From Rutpela maculata (Eukaryota; Arthropoda; Insecta; Coleoptera; Cerambycidae), in assembly GCA_936432065.2 (NCBI GenBank), contig OW386286.2:118434902-118498901 (forward strand): 64,000 nt of DNA, given 5' to 3'. The first letter of the stretch is position 1. Each line of letters begins with the position of its first letter. Below, piece by piece: positions 11,258 to 23,489 of the stretch. Under the pieces are notes generated by a model. It saw only the letters and a program-made list of their open reading frames with translations. It had not been told where the DNA came from and did not search any database. The position numbers were made by a program, and so were the translations under genes.

Positions 11258-13605
11258 TTAATTTGACATAATTTTGGCAAATACGATAAAATTCTGTACA
11301 ACATACAATTTACATACTTTGCTAAATTTTTTGGGATAATTTATATTCTTTATAGCTAAGGGTAACAGATTATAGAATTTTGGGCCTAAATAATTCATAC
11401 ATTTTTTATTTATATTTGTTCTACTTTTGGGTATTATTAAGTGCTGGTTTACTCTAATTCTAGTATTGTACTCATGGGTGGTATAATGTTTTACTTTTGC
11501 ATGCTTGTGCATAAAACAGCAAGTTGACAGAACGAATAGGCTGCGAACGTTACATATCTTATCAGAGTATAGCAGTTTTGTTGTGTATAATCGGTTTTTT
11601 TTATAGATTATTTTAAGAATTGTATTTTGTGCCACAGCAAGCTTTTTTAAAGAGTTGTTGTATAGACCACCCCATACTACTATGCCGTATCGAATGAGCG
11701 ATTCTATTAGGGATTGATACAGGGTTAGTAAAAGATTTTGGTTTAAGAATTGTCGTAAGAGGTAAAATTTGTGTATGAGGCACCTAATTTTTTTTGTTAG
11801 ATATGTTGTGTGCTTGTCCCATTTCAGGTTTTTATCAATTATAATACCTAAATATTTGATATCAGCGGTCTCTTCAATTGGTTCTGTTATGTTATCTATT
11901 TTTATGCTCGTATATCTGGGACGATTTGCCAAGGTAATAGAAAATGCGATATATTTTGTTTTCTTTGAGTTGAGCGATAACTTGTACGTATCGAGCCAAA
12001 GTTTTACTTTATGTAGACCAACCTTTACTTTTTCTTTACATTCCTCCCATGTGGTTCCATTGAATATTAGCACAGTATCGTCAGCGTAAGAGATAATTCT
12101 ACCATTGATATCCATTTTTGTCAGGGAGTTTATGTATATATTAAATAGAATTGGTCCTAGTTCGGTGCCTTGTGGTACACCAATTTGTATTACTTTTTTA
12201 TCACTTAATGTTTCTCTAATTTTAACACATTGAAATCTATTAGTCAAATAGTTTCGAAAGACTGTCTGCACAATGCCCCTTACACCGCAGTTCTCAAGAG
12301 CACTAAGGAGTTTTTCGTGAGACACTGTGTCGAACGCCTTTGCCAAGTCTAAAAAGATTGCTATGCATTTTTTCTTATTGTCTAGTTGATCCGTTATTTC
12401 TTTTGTTAACTCGTACATAGCGTCTTCGGTACTTAAGCCCTCTGTGAATCCAAATTGATTAGGTGAAAGCAGATTATTAACCTTGAGGAAGTTGATTAAG
12501 CGTTCTTTCAGACATTTTTCAAAAATCTTTGTTAAATTATTGATTATGCTTATAGGTCTATAATTATTGATTATTTTGGGATTATCTGATTTATGAATGG
12601 GTATAATTGTCGCTATTTTGAATTAACTTGGAACCAATCCCGTTTTGAAGGTTAAATTAATTATATGTTTTAACGGGTCCAGAATATATAAATGTATGGT
12701 TTTAATCATTTTTGAGGTGATTCCATCTGGACCAGGAGTACCATTATTTTTTAGACTATTTATATGTCTGATTATTTCATTAACCTTTACCGGTTTCAGA
12801 AACATGGATCTATCTACATGCAGAGAGGTGTCTATATTGTTGTTATGTTGCGGGATTTGTTTATACATGTCCATACCAATACTTGAAAAATAATTGATAG
12901 AAAAATCAGCTATATCCTTATCATTGTTAAAGGCGTTGTTAGTGTTGTCGTATATTTGTATGTTTTTATTACAGTTCTTATTGGCTCCATTGGTGGCTTC
13001 AGATATTAGTTGATACATTTTTTTTATGTCGTTTGTGTTTTCGCTTATTTTACTTTTATAGTAGTTGTTTTTGGCATCATTTATGATTTTTTTTAGAGTG
13101 TTACGATAGGCCTTGTATTCATGTTCTCTAGTAGCGGTATAATTTCTTATTAATTTTTTTTTCATTTTTTCTCGTTTTTTTATGGAAATAATTATTCCGT
13201 TACTTATCCAGGGTTTTATTTTTTTGTATTGCCTTTGATTTACAATTACTATGGTATTTGATTGTTCTAAAAAGTTTAAGATTTGAGTCATAAAATTCTG
13301 CATGGCGACTTCTGGGTCATTTGCGTTTAATACATTTGACCAATTTGCTTCTTTAAATAATCTTTCTAGTTTATTAAAGTCTGTTTTTACTATTTTGTTT
13401 ATGGTTATAGGCGTTTGTACATTGTTTATGTTTTCCTGGTTAATATTTAACATGATAGGATAATGATCTGTGATATCATAATTTATTATAAGTGGTTTAT
13501 AATTTATGTTGTTAATATTTAATTTCTTTTTGACAAATATATGGTCAATACAGGTACTTGAGTCATTTGAAACCCTGGTTGGTGAATCCTCATACGGCTG
13601 CAGAC
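11258..13605 (-). pseudogene. ORF2 reverse transcriptase and endonuclease C-terminus
   Basis: One frame covers the end of the endonuclease and the whole reverse transcriptase. It starts with the EN 'TCIDHIF' and 'TDHYPI' (catalytic His) segments near 13540-13460, followed by a linker. RT blocks follow in order: NNGTPGPDGITSKMIK, then after the interrupted fingers LDLAKAFDTVSHEKLL (first catalytic Asp), GVPQGTELGPILFNIYINSL, ISYADDTVLIF (catalytic DD) and KYLGIIIDKNLKWDKHTTYL (thumb). A single in-frame TAA at 12623-12625, between the GLVPS and the next palm segment, breaks the protein; beyond it the frame is open to the stop at 11258. The RT core itself looks intact, which suggests a fairly recent death. 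Confidence 0.85.
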
Positions 13606-14212
13606 CGTGTAAGCTAATATTTCTAGATAGTTATTTACTAATGGGTCATTAATGTTTAAAATATCAATATTTATATCACCTATGACTATTTCGATATTTT
13701 TATCCAGGTTGTTGGACAGAAACTTATCCAGATCATCTATAAAGGGGCTACAGTAGAGGGTGGTCTATACAGATCTGTTACTCCAATTGTATAATGTTAT
13801 TTATATCTAGATTTATTCTGCATATACTTACACTTGTGAGGTTTAATTTGTATGTTGTTACATTTGCATTTATTTCTGATTTAATAAGTAAGAGTACCCC
13901 ATCACATTTATTGATATTGCCTTCATTGTAATATGTGGTATAGCCCGGGATGTTAAATTGAGAAAATGATTCAATTTGCCAGCATTCACTTATGTCACAA
14001 AAGTAAAGTTTAAATGAGTCTAAAAAAACTAATAATTCATCAAAGTTTTTGCGCACACTTCTTATATTAAAATGTAGGACGTTTATAATTTTTCCACTTA
14101 ATTTTATTACGTTTGTAATATCGTTAGCACCTACATATTCACATTTGATGTCAGAATCTAATGTATCAAGTATTTCCATTTCTTGCTGACTAGCCATACA
14201 CCTGCTCTCCAT
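13606..14212 (-). pseudogene. ORF2 apurinic-type endonuclease N-terminal part, frameshifted
   Basis: From the ATG at 14212 the frame reads VLHFNIRSVRKNFDELL (the typical 'NxRS' start), then ISECWQIESFSQFNIPGY, in which the E of 'SEC/TW' is the catalytic Glu, and GVLLLIKSEINA. The frame then runs into a stop near 13778. The next EN block, with GDINIDI (catalytic Asp/Asn), is readable at 13610-13755 in another frame, and the downstream part returns to the original frame at about 13605. So two frameshifts flank a block of roughly 150 bases. The domain order is that of LINE endonucleases. Confidence 0.75.
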
Positions 14213-14227
14213 AATTAATTTTGTTTC

Positions 14228-15208
14228 TTAAAATTTGTAGCTGGTACTTATAAGATGGACATTCTTTACTGTCCGCTTCGTGGTTTGTATTGTATTGTGT
14301 TTTGTATTTATAATTTGCGACTTCACAGTTGTTGCATTTCTTAACGAGCTTTTGACATTCGTTTTATGTTCATTTCCACAGTATCCGCACACTGTTTTGT
14401 TAGTACAACTTACATCTTTGTGATAGAAGCCTTTGCATTTAAAACATTGAGGTACACTGATGTCTTCATATACCGGATATCGTTCCCATCCTATATACAG
14501 TTTTTTATTGTACATTAATTTATTAAATAAGACTGGTGAGCACTCTGCAAAAATAATGTGTCCTATGGCTTTTGTTTTTTTTATATATGTAATTTTGAAT
14601 TCATCATTGTCGTCAATACACTTATTTTGTTTCCTAATTACTTGTTCCCGTACGTCTTCGCTTTTGTTTTCAGTAACTCCTATTATTTTGATTTTGGGTT
14701 TTCTTAGTTTTGATTCCACAACCTCATATGCATTTTTTAATTTTGTAGTAGCCATGCATTTTAGTTTGTCTGCATCCTCTCTGGAACGACATTTTATTGC
14801 AATATTACCTGTTTTGGTTAGTTTGATGTTATTTAATTCAGCAGGGTTTATATTTTGGATGACTTCTCTTTTGGTAACCGCTGATTCTTGATTTTTTTTC
14901 GGTTTTATAATAACGCTTGGGTAATTATTTGTAGGTTTGCTTGCGTAACACCGACTTCCACTTCCTTCAGCTGTTATGCTCGCATACGATTTAGGGGACA
15001 TATCTTGGTATACGCATTGTGGATGATTGCCTTTTATTTTATTGGGTTCCAACACGGCTTCTTTTAAAGTTTTTATTTCTTTGTTCATTTCTTCGATCAT
15101 TAGTATTAAACCGGCTAGTTTATCAGCCTGCTCTTCATTGTTACAGAGCTTGTTCTCATTGTAAACAGCCACATGACAGGATTTACAGCGCCAGTCATTC
15201 TTCATCAC
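14228..15208 (-). pseudogene. ORF1 with PHD-like finger and CCHC knuckle
   Basis: The 326-codon frame begins just after a broken PHD-like finger. Its last WRCKSC pair is inside the frame, while the first Cys pair (CEICNS) lies upstream near 15320 beyond a stop. The central part (residues 90-230) has the SYASIT and RSREDADKL patterns of the ORF1 nucleic-acid-binding region. A clean CCHC knuckle, CFKCKGFYHKDVSC, sits near residue 255. A second knuckle starts CGYCGNEHK but the frame shifts near 14365; the expected Cys-rich remainder is readable in the two other frames to 14240, implying two small indels. ORF1 proteins of this type bind the element RNA. Confidence 0.75.
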
Positions 15209-15229
15209 ATAAAATATTTTGGCTATCTT

Positions 15230-15530
15230 TTAGAAACGTTTTACATGTAGGGTAACATTACAACCCTCATTATTGAATTTTATTCCACTTTTTCTTATGC
15301 CACTATTACATATTTCGCACTGTTTTTCGGTACTCAACTCGGCTCGGGTGGGTTCTACCTCCGTTCCTCCCGTCATCATAAATATTTACCCTTATTTTCC
15401 GTCACTGATACATCTGGTACCGCTCACTTGTAGTGGACTTTTATGGGCGGGATTTCCAATGATGGTCGGAAACCCCTTAGCGTCGATAGACCTTCTTCCC
15501 AGGAAGGGCACTAGCTCGGGCACTGTTTAA
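15230..15530 (-). promoter_or_regulatory. Probable LINE 5' region
   Basis: This GC-richer segment precedes ORF1 and contains the broken start of the PHD-like finger (15230-15330). The 5' terminus is taken as the CAGTGCCCGAGC segment near 15526, because the flanking sequence beyond it resumes the foldback arm. An internal pol II promoter would be expected here for this element class, but no core motif can be shown by eye. Confidence 0.4.
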
Positions 15531-15895
15531 TCACGTTTTAGACACGACCGATTCATTCGAGTATAGAACTACTAAAGATTCATTTCGTGCATTTTTGTAA
15601 AAAGTATTATTTTTGTAATGCATTTTTTTATTCAGATCGACCGGATTTGGCCCCATACAGTTTCATTCATAATATGTTTACAAACATTTTGACTTTTTGT
15701 TTGGCCTGAGTCAATGAAGAAAACCCCAGATATTAAAGAAGAATGAGACAAAAACAGATTTTTCAAAATTAAAACTTAATTTACAAAAAACGTTCCACTC
15801 CCAAATTGAACAAAAATTTACTGTAACATTCTGATAACATACAGCTTGCATTTCCAGAAAGAAATACCCCCTTTCCCAAACAATAGTTGAAATCG

Positions 15896-16480
15896 TATTT
15901 TTAATGCTTAAATAGAAGATAGAATAAAAGCGAAAACCATGTAACTAGATCGGAAAACTTAAAAAATTATAAATGAAACAAAATTGTTTATTTACTATCT
16001 ACTTCGTTTTTAGGTAAAAATCAGTTGAACTTGTGGATAATTAATTTATTTAACCTAACCGCTTACTTTCTTTGGTTAGGCGATCTGAGGTCTCGAAATT
16101 GACTAAAGGGTATGCAAAACGGAAACCAGATTCTTATAAGAATTTCCTGCCGTATTCGAATTTCAAGGTCTCCAATTCATTCGGAATTGCTAGATTTGAG
16201 AAAGAAGCATTGATTTGCAAAAATTACAAAAAGCATGAAAATACGCATTTCACTATTTCCCACTCAATATTTAACAAGATATTTTGTTAACTTTTTCCTT
16301 AGCTAGTATAGTCAAACGAATAAGTTCTTTTTCTACTGACGTCTGGAAATGTTCTCTATTTCAGTACTAATTTGAGTTGGGAAAAGTCGAACTTTTCCTA
16401 ATAAGAGCGGAAAAGATATTTCCGCATTAAAAAATAATTGTAAATCAATATTCCTAGTTAGTGGGTACGGTACGCCACAA
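15896..16480. other. Unassigned AT-rich stretch
   Basis: No motif or repeat recognised; short frames only. Confidence 0.5.
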
Positions 16481-16485
16481 ATAGG

Positions 16486-16720
16486 GTGCATACTGCACTT
16501 TAACTCGACGGGGTTGGTTCTTAAATCAAGCAGATCCATTTTCGATGAGGACGCGTCAACATTTTTCCTTAGGAACCAAGATGGCGGCCATTTTCTGAGA
16601 AGAAAAACTTTAAACTGCAATCAGTTATATTAGTCAAAAACATATAATGTTTGGTTAAATGATATCTGATGAACATGAATATGGTGTCTATTTTCAACAG
16701 ACTTCAAAAATTTTCAAAAT
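16486..16720 (-). repeat. Half copy of a palindromic family also at 18110-18540
   Basis: The block CGATGAGGACGCGTCAACAT, GGAACCAAGATGGCGG and GATATCTGATGAACATGAAT reappears, with mismatches, in inverted order at 18285-18480. The two are copies of one family, here with only one arm. Confidence 0.65.
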
Positions 16721-18105
16721 GAGGAGGTTCTCAATTCGACCCGTATCTATGTTTTTTTTTTAGGTTTGTTCAATCATCGCTTATAGATTCGCTTAAGCGA
16801 TTTCTATGAAATCTTCTCAAACGCCAATATGACAAAAATAAAAAATCGCATGGTGATATTTTTCATAATTGCCTACTCGTGTACTATCTACTAGGTCCGA
16901 TGTTTACGCAACTACAAATAATATATTACAATAAAAACATTGCATTCTTTCTAATTTCGTTGTCGAAAGTGTGCACATCGTGCGCCCGTATCAACGTCTT
17001 ATTAGTGCAGTCCATTGCTATGCATTTCTCTGAAATTTCTTGGTTGTGTGAACTTGTTTAAAATATGGGAGTTAAAGAACAAAGTATGTAGAATATTTTA
17101 ATACATTTTTTTATATACTTTCATGTTATACTTATTTTGTATTTTAAGGGACTGCTTTGCAACTGTCTTTTTTTAAGTTGACTCACATTTTATTTTAGTC
17201 AGATAGTTCTACTTGATTCTACTCGAATAAAAATTACGTTATTTGAAAGGTGGCAATGTAATTTTAACGAATTGGTAAAAATTTGGTTCCCGTTTTTCCC
17301 CGATTTTAAATAATTCGTGTGCTACGTCAGTGTCGATTTTGAGTAGCAACTGCCTAGACCCGCCGGTATTTAGGCAAGATAACGGTAACTTTTTTTACTT
17401 TTTTTTACTTCCGATTTATTTTTTCACAGGTACATCTCAGCAGTGTGCGTTTTTAAAAATATTTCAAATTTGGCATAGTTATACAGCTAATAAGCTTACG
17501 TTTACTGACAGATCCCAACACGCGTGTATCCGTAATACCAAATAAGTAAATATACTAGCTTTTATGTTGTCAGTGTCAATAAGTGTTTCTATATTTAGGT
17601 TATTTAAATTATTTTGATTTGATTTAATGTTTTTTTTTTTAATTTTATCTGATATTTTAAATGCGGTAAATATTATTTTTATTGTCATTACATGTGTTTT
17701 TTCTTATTTTTTTATAAATATAAGCAATTTTTATTTTAACTACATCAGTTTCTCTCATTAAAAACTACCCATCAATGAATTTTGATTTTTGACGCGTGTT
17801 TACATAGACGCGGGACCACTGTGCGGTGGTCCCATAATAATTTTGTCAAGCTACGTGTAGTGTAAGGCGAACAAAATATGGAAAATAATTTTTTTTAGTT
17901 GAAATTTCGAAGATATGCTGGATGCGCCCGCAATAAGAAAAATGTAATATTGCGATAAAAAAAATCACTTCGTAATTGAATTAATATTGGTAGTTTGGTA
18001 TTTTAGGAGTAGCTAATACCGAATCTGATGTCAAAAATTAAAAATTCAAAATTGCGATTCTGATTTGATTGTATAATAATTACAATTTTTGGACATGAAA
18101 TTTTT
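16721..18105. other. Unassigned region with a short perfect hairpin
   Basis: Mostly low-complexity AT-rich sequence. The only structure noted is GGGACCACTGTGCGGTGGTCCC-like pairing at 17813-17834, arms GGGACCAC/GTGGTCCC, followed by no T-run. Confidence 0.5.
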
Positions 18106-18109
18106 GGTT

Positions 18110-18540
18110 GTGGTACGACTTTTTGTGCGGCATCTCAATTTCACGGGATGCCATCTGGCACGGTTGTTTCTTACTCCAAGCAGATTTATTTTCGATTAGG
18201 ACGCGTCAACATTTTACTTTTGGAACCAAGATGGTGGACATTTTTTTAAAAAAATTACCTTTCCTAAATCTCTCTTTTCGGGTATATTTATTAGAAAATA
18301 GACACCATATTCGTGTTCATCAGATATAATTTAACCAAAAATATTACTCCACACTTATGTTTTTGGACTAATATGCAGTTTTTCTTGTCAGAAAATGGTT
18401 AGTTCTTGGTTCCTAAGGGAACATTTTGATGCGTCCTAATCGAAAATGAATCTCTTTCGTGTAAGAACTAACCATGCCAAATGATCCCCCATGAAGTTGA
18501 AGTTCAGTAAAAAAAAAGTCACGCCGCATCCACTAAGAAC
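18110..18540. mobile_element. Palindromic element with CGATTAGGACGCRTC arms
   Basis: The left arm (GTACGACTTTTTGTGCGGCATC, then TTCGATTAGGACGCGTCAAC and GGAACCAAGATGG) is matched inversely by the right arm (TTGGTTCCTAAGG, GATGCGTCCTAATCGAAAAT, GTCACGCCGCATC). The loop is about 150 bases. No open reading frame or target duplication was resolved. A related half copy is at 16486-16720. Confidence 0.65.
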
Positions 18541-20180
18541 AGAGTAACAATTTTTTCTACACCCTTATGTAAATTTGCTATTTTCTGTACAGTCTGTAGA
18601 ATAGATAAGTAGGAAATTCCAGTTAACTGAATGGATATATTTCATATAAACTATTTAGGATGGATATAATACGTCGCGTCGGGTACACCAAAGAAAGATA
18701 CATTTTTTTATTGGGATGTGCCACTTTCTGTGGTCATAGTTGATGTCAAAAGGTAACTATTGTGATAGGGAGCCACTTGAAAATCAATGCAGGTCACCAA
18801 AATGGTGGCCATTAAAGATGGTTGCCCTTAGCCATACTATTTTTTTTATCTCTTTATCTCCTAATGGTCCGATTTCTATTTTCTTTTTTTTGTTTGAAAG
18901 CTTTTATAAAGAGGACATTTTTTTTGTCCCTATACATTTATCGCTACACCTTAAAGGTTCTGCGCAATTTTCAAAAATCTGCAAATTTCACTTTTCTCGC
19001 AAACATTGATAAGTTTTAATTGTGCTCAATATCAATTTTTTCCCCAGAAAAAATAGATTTATGTATATGGTGTCAATAGAGACTTGTTTTCATAAACAAT
19101 AGTGATTTTAATTACTTTGAAAATATTTACTACATTAAATAAAAAAAATTTTACAAACAAAAACCTACTAAATATTAATAAATATTTATGTAAATGAACT
19201 GCTTCTATAGAGCTTTTACAACACTAGATCACTCGCAATCATCTTTTTTATCTTCCAATTCCTCCCTGGAACTATATTATTATTATATTAAGGAACTGGA
19301 TCAACAAAGGAATATTAGGATCTAGAAATTGTGAAACGAATTTAAAAATAGTCAATTAAACGCATATTTTATTGTAATTATTGCATTGTCGACCCCCCAG
19401 TGCAGTCCGTGCATGGAATAAATTATTCTGTCCTAAGAACATTGATTTGCAACTTTATTAGTGCGTAAATATCTTTGCCGCTCTAGTTAAGAACAGTTCG
19501 TCTTCTCTTAACTCAAACGCGTCAGTAGAAAAAATATAAAAACCGGAACATGTTGAACAAAAGTTGTAAACTGCATCGTATAATAAAATATGCGACAAAC
19601 TTTTTTATTGTTAATGTTAGGAAGGTGATGCAACGAAGTAAAGTGTAGTTTAAAGTAGAGGAAATCTTTTTATTTCAATTTTTTTTATCTGATTGTTAGT
19701 CTTTCCACACTAGGGCTGGTAACCAAGCGTACACTGTAACATTAGTGGTAACGTAGTTGTTGCGCTATAACATGTAGTTAACAAATATTTTTTATATTTT
19801 TCTCCGGCTCTTATTAACTTATTTTGTAAAGTGAGCTGTTTTATAGTAAATATTTTGAGTCGTTTGAATATTGGAAAATGAAAGTAAGTTTTTTAAATAA
19901 TAATTAGTGTTATTGTATACCTACCTATTATTTGATTAAAGAAAAGATTTGTAGAGACAGAAATATATTACAAACAATGCCATTATGTGTCAAAAAGACA
20001 GTGTCGAGACATTACAAAATGTAACGAATCAGGCTTTTGATTCATAAAAAGAGGCGTCTAATACAAAAAAGGATTTTTTTATGCCTTATTTTATTTTATT
20101 ATTTTATTCAATATCATTGGACACAGAATTACAAAATAAATATTTATTTTTAGTGCTCCCCGAAGCGAGTGTTTTATAAA
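18541..20180. other. Unassigned AT-rich region
   Basis: No recognisable coding sequence, terminal repeats or tandem repeats were found before the first HINE copy. Confidence 0.5.
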
Positions 20181-20183
20181 AAA

Positions 20184-20866
20184 ACTGCTGCCCAAGGAAT
20201 CACTACTTCCACATCCAGATTCTCTATCCAAGTCACTCACAACGAAAAAACTTTGTATGTGAAAACAATTGTTTATGGAACTTTAATAACATAATATTTG
20301 AAATCCTCTACCCCAAAAACCTATAAAACGATACCCCACATCGGTAGTGGGGCGGGGGTGGTGATAGGGGGTGGTAGTGGGGGGTGGATAAAGTAAAAAA
20401 ATATTTTGATGTTTCTGGTTCCTGTACATACAATAAATCACAATTTTTTTTCATCCCCATTAATAAGGAGGTGGGGGTGGTAATGGGGGTGGCTAACGCC
20501 AAAAATTTTTTTGAGACCTTAGCTTCTCTTGTATATACTAAATACAATTTCATGGACTCTTACCTGCTTGATTTACCCATTTACCCCAAATTTTCCCCAA
20601 TTTACCCCCAAACCTTCGACGGAACAAGATGAAAATATAATCTAGTTCTAGATCTCGTTAAAGTACATATGTGTACCAAATTTCAAGTCAATATCTTAAA
20701 CGGTTCCAGAGTAAACATGCGCACAAAAAGAAGTTACAGACAGACAGACCGACAGACAGACCGACAGACAGACCGACAGACAGACAGAAATTTTTTTCGC
20801 TCAAACTTAAAATCTCGACGTTTCATGACATTTTAAGCCTATTTGGACAATACTGGACGTGGAAGT
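20184..20866 (+). mobile_element. HINE/DINE-like rolling-circle element, copy 1
   Basis: First of nine copies of a roughly 0.7-kb family. Element orientation: 5' end CCGCTGCCCAAGGAATCACT, then the sub-terminal ACTTCCACATCCAG, two G-rich blocks (GGGGTGGGGGTGGTGATAGG), a GACAGACC (GTCY-type) microsatellite, and a 3' hairpin ACTTCCAC-TGGAT-GTGGAAGT that carries the inverse of the sub-terminal motif. That layout (sub-terminal inverted repeat, central GTCY microsatellite, 3' stem-loop, insertion in A/T runs without target duplication) is the one described for Helentron-associated elements. It is non-coding. This copy lacks about 40 bases including one hairpin arm. Confidence 0.7.
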
Positions 20867-20872
20867 AAAAAA

Positions 20873-21555
20873 ACGCTGCCCAAGGAATCACTACTTCCAC
20901 ATCCAGATTCTCCATCCAAGTCACTCACAAACTTTGTATGTGGAAATAATTGTTTATGGAACTTTAATAATATAATATTTGAAATCCTCTACCCCAAAAA
21001 CCCATAAAACGATACCCCACATCGGTAGTGGGGTGGGCTGGGGGTGGTGATAGGGGGTGGTAGTGGGAGTGGATGAAGTAAAAAATATTTTGAGGTTTCT
21101 GGTTCTTGTACAGACACTAAATCACATTTTTTTCATCCCCTTTAATAATGGGGTGGGGGTGGTAATGTGGGTGGCTAATGCCAAAAATTTTTTTGAAACC
21201 TTAGATACCTTATATATACTAAATATCAATTTTATGGATTCTTACCTGCTTGATTTACCCATTTACCCCAAATTTACCCCAATTTACCCCCCAACCCTTC
21301 CACGGAACAAGATGAAAATATAATCTAGTTCCAGATCTCATTAAAGTACATATGTATACCAAATTTCAAGTCAATATCTTAAACAGTTCCAGAGTAAACG
21401 TGCGCACAAAAGAAGTTACAGACAGACCGACAGACATAAATTTTTTTTACTCAAACTTAAAATCTCGACGTTTCATGACATTTTAAGCCTATTTGAACAA
21501 TAAAAATTTTCAAAAATTTTTTGTCGTTACTAATACTTCCACTAGATGTGGAAGT
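20873..21555 (+). mobile_element. HINE/DINE-like element, copy 2
   Basis: Directly follows copy 1, head to tail, with only a short A-run between them. The 3' hairpin is present as ACTTCCACTAGATGTGGAAGT. The microsatellite is short here (three to four GACM units), shorter than in copy 1. The tandem junction is what rolling-circle replication or insertion next to an existing end would give. Confidence 0.75.
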
Positions 21556-21639
21556 AAAAGGAAAGCCGTCTCCAAATAAAACTGAGTTATTTTCTACAAA
21601 AATAAAAAAAACGTTTATTTAAACTATGAATAGAAAGAT

Positions 21640-21900
21640 AAACACGAGGATTCAAAGAAAAATAGGAAATTCGTCCCAGTTAACACTTTTAACGGACAAG
21701 CGCAAATTTGAATAAAAAGAGCTAAAGAAATGCAAGATAATTTATTATTAGATAAAATTTCAGTGCATAATGATACCTGTATAGATATACTAGCTCATGA
21801 ACTGAAGTATAATAACCGTTGTATGGCCAATTTTGCCAATATTATTTTTTTATGTCAATCAGACTTTTGCATAGAAGAATATCTAAACATTATATAAGTA
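21640..21900 (+). pseudogene. Remnant of an arthropod zinc-finger protein family (ELKYxNRC motif)
   Basis: One frame from about 21716 reads RAKEMQDNLLLDKISVHNDT followed by CIDILAHELKYNNRCMANFA. The pattern 'D..A.E.KYH..C' is shared with the remnant at 26200-26900 (AMETKYHVSCF), with Asn here in place of the expected His. No other domain is preserved and a stop follows quickly. I think it derives from the same repetitive arthropod protein family as the CXC-domain fragments at 41.9 and 48.8 kb, but that link is inferred. Confidence 0.35.
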
Positions 21901-23480
21901 TGACATATGTAGCACGTAATTTATATGCTTCTATAAACATTACGCATAGGTAATGAAAATTATTATAACTTTGGCAGTTTCAATAACCTTATGTAAAAAT
22001 AATTTAGCAAAACTGCAGAATGTTAATATTTATTAAGTTATTTGCGAAAAAATTGTGTATTTGTTGATATAATGTACTAGCATTATAATCTTACTGTATT
22101 TATTATGTATAAGCAATTATCTGATCTGAATAAATTATTTAAATTTATAATTTACAATGTCTGTTTTAGCATTAATTACGGAATTTAAACAAAATAATTT
22201 GTGTGCTTTTTCAATAATTCATTAATACTTTGCAGTCAACAATTATTCCGCCCCCAATATAATCCGTGTATGTCTCGAGCAGGCATAAGTTAAGTCACTG
22301 ATATCAAGCGGAACTCCGTGTTGCAGGCGCGGAGCATTTTAAGAATTCTTCTGCTGCTACACTAAACAGCAACAAAAAGAAATATCGCTTTCAAAAACTT
22401 CCGTGATCTTTAAACTTCACTTTCTGTCGCTGTACCACACTTCTATCTTCAAGGATAAAAAAGTTTCTCGCTTACTGTATTTTAGAATATTTCTTCGTAT
22501 TTTTGTACGGCATGGTACGGCACGGACTGATTTATGTATATTTTATAAAAAGAATGACCCGGTAAGTCATTTTGCTTCACACAGAAAACAAGACAAATAC
22601 CAGAGGTACATATTCTTAAAATTTGAGAACAATATCTCTAATAGCGCATGAGAGTAAAAAATAAAACGTCTATTTTCATACTTTTCCCAGCTTTGGCCAA
22701 ATATGCTTCTTCCTCCAATTTCGCAATTCCGAATTAATTGAAGAATTCGAAATTTGAATGTGGCAGAAAATTTTATGCAAGAATCTGTATTTCGCTTTTG
22801 TATACTCTTTAGTTGACCCCCTTTCTTCAGAATGCATTCCAGTGAGCGCTACATTCCCTATTAGACCAAGAACTGCCAACGATTTATTTACTTCATAAGC
22901 AAAATACGGTTTGGAATATGTAGAGTCGGGGTTAAATTGTATTTTGCTTATGAGATAAATAAATTATTTGCAGATCTTGGTCTATACTACTTAATAGTCA
23001 ACCGCATGTGGTTAGAACTACTTTTTTTTATAAAACCCGGAGTGCTACAATTCTTTTTGATGTCTCACTCTGTTCTTTTTGCAAATTAACGACACAGGAT
23101 CTGTAATGTTGAATGTTCAGTTATTTGTATTTACTTGATTCTGGAGAACAGTGCAGTTTGCTGAGGGTTGAGAGCAGCAGTGAAAGTAGTAAAATGTGTT
23201 TTTGCAATTATTTCAAAAACTATTGATTTTGGCAAAAAATGCTATCTATATAATCTTAGTTATAGCTTATAAAATTCACTGATATTTTTGTTTCTCTCTA
23301 GGAAGAAAAATAGCCAAGATAGAGAATTTAATTACCTACATTTCTTCCACCGCCTGCTAAAAGTGCAACTTTCAAATATGATTTCCTCCGACAACAAAAG
23401 GAAAAAATATGTGTAGTAAAAATTATTGAGAATTTAATTGCCTACGATTTGTTTTTATGTTCTGTCTTAAAGATTAACCA
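21901..23480. other. Unassigned region with one inverted-repeat pair
   Basis: No gene was recognised. A roughly 48-base inverted pair lies at 22861-22907 and 22935-22984 (TTTATTTACTTCATAAGC against GCTTATGAGATAAATAAA), forming a hairpin with a short loop; it may be a small MITE. Confidence 0.5.
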
Positions 23481-23489
23481 AGCTGTAGC

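Larger units (their letters stand above)
11000..15530 (-). mobile_element. Non-LTR retrotransposon, near full length, inactive
   Basis: Reading on the minus strand: a roughly 300-base 5' region (15230-15530), ORF1 with an N-terminal PHD-like finger and CCHC knuckles, ORF2 with an apurinic-type endonuclease and reverse transcriptase, a roughly 250-base 3' UTR, and a TTGAATAAAA-type simple repeat tail (10985-11020). The architecture with a PHD-like ORF1 finger is known from CR1/I-group elements. I cannot place the clade more finely by eye. No target duplication was found. The element carries several frameshifts and at least two premature stops, so it cannot be autonomous, though most of the RT frame is open. 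Confidence 0.8.
10433..15895. mobile_element. Foldback element split by a non-LTR retrotransposon
   Basis: The left arm (10433-10990) and right arm (about 15560-15895) are inverted relatives. GGGAGTGGAGCGTT (10530s) matches AACGTTCCACTCCC (15790s), GCCAAACAAAAA matches its inverse at 15695, and CATGGGTCCAAATTCG matches CGGATTTGGCCCCATA. The LINE at 11000-15530 lies between them, so the foldback is older. Other fragments of the same family are at 32690-32792, 35040-35410, 36080-36420 and 61930-62060. No coding sequence belongs to the foldback itself. Confidence 0.6.

Noticed and set aside
17813..17834. Rho-independent-like terminator hairpin
   Set aside because: No T-run follows and the window is eukaryotic, so bacterial terminator logic does not apply.
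20184..21555. CRISPR-like or satellite array from the tandem 0.7-kb units
   Set aside because: Only two units are adjacent, and the other seven are dispersed with transposon-like ends.
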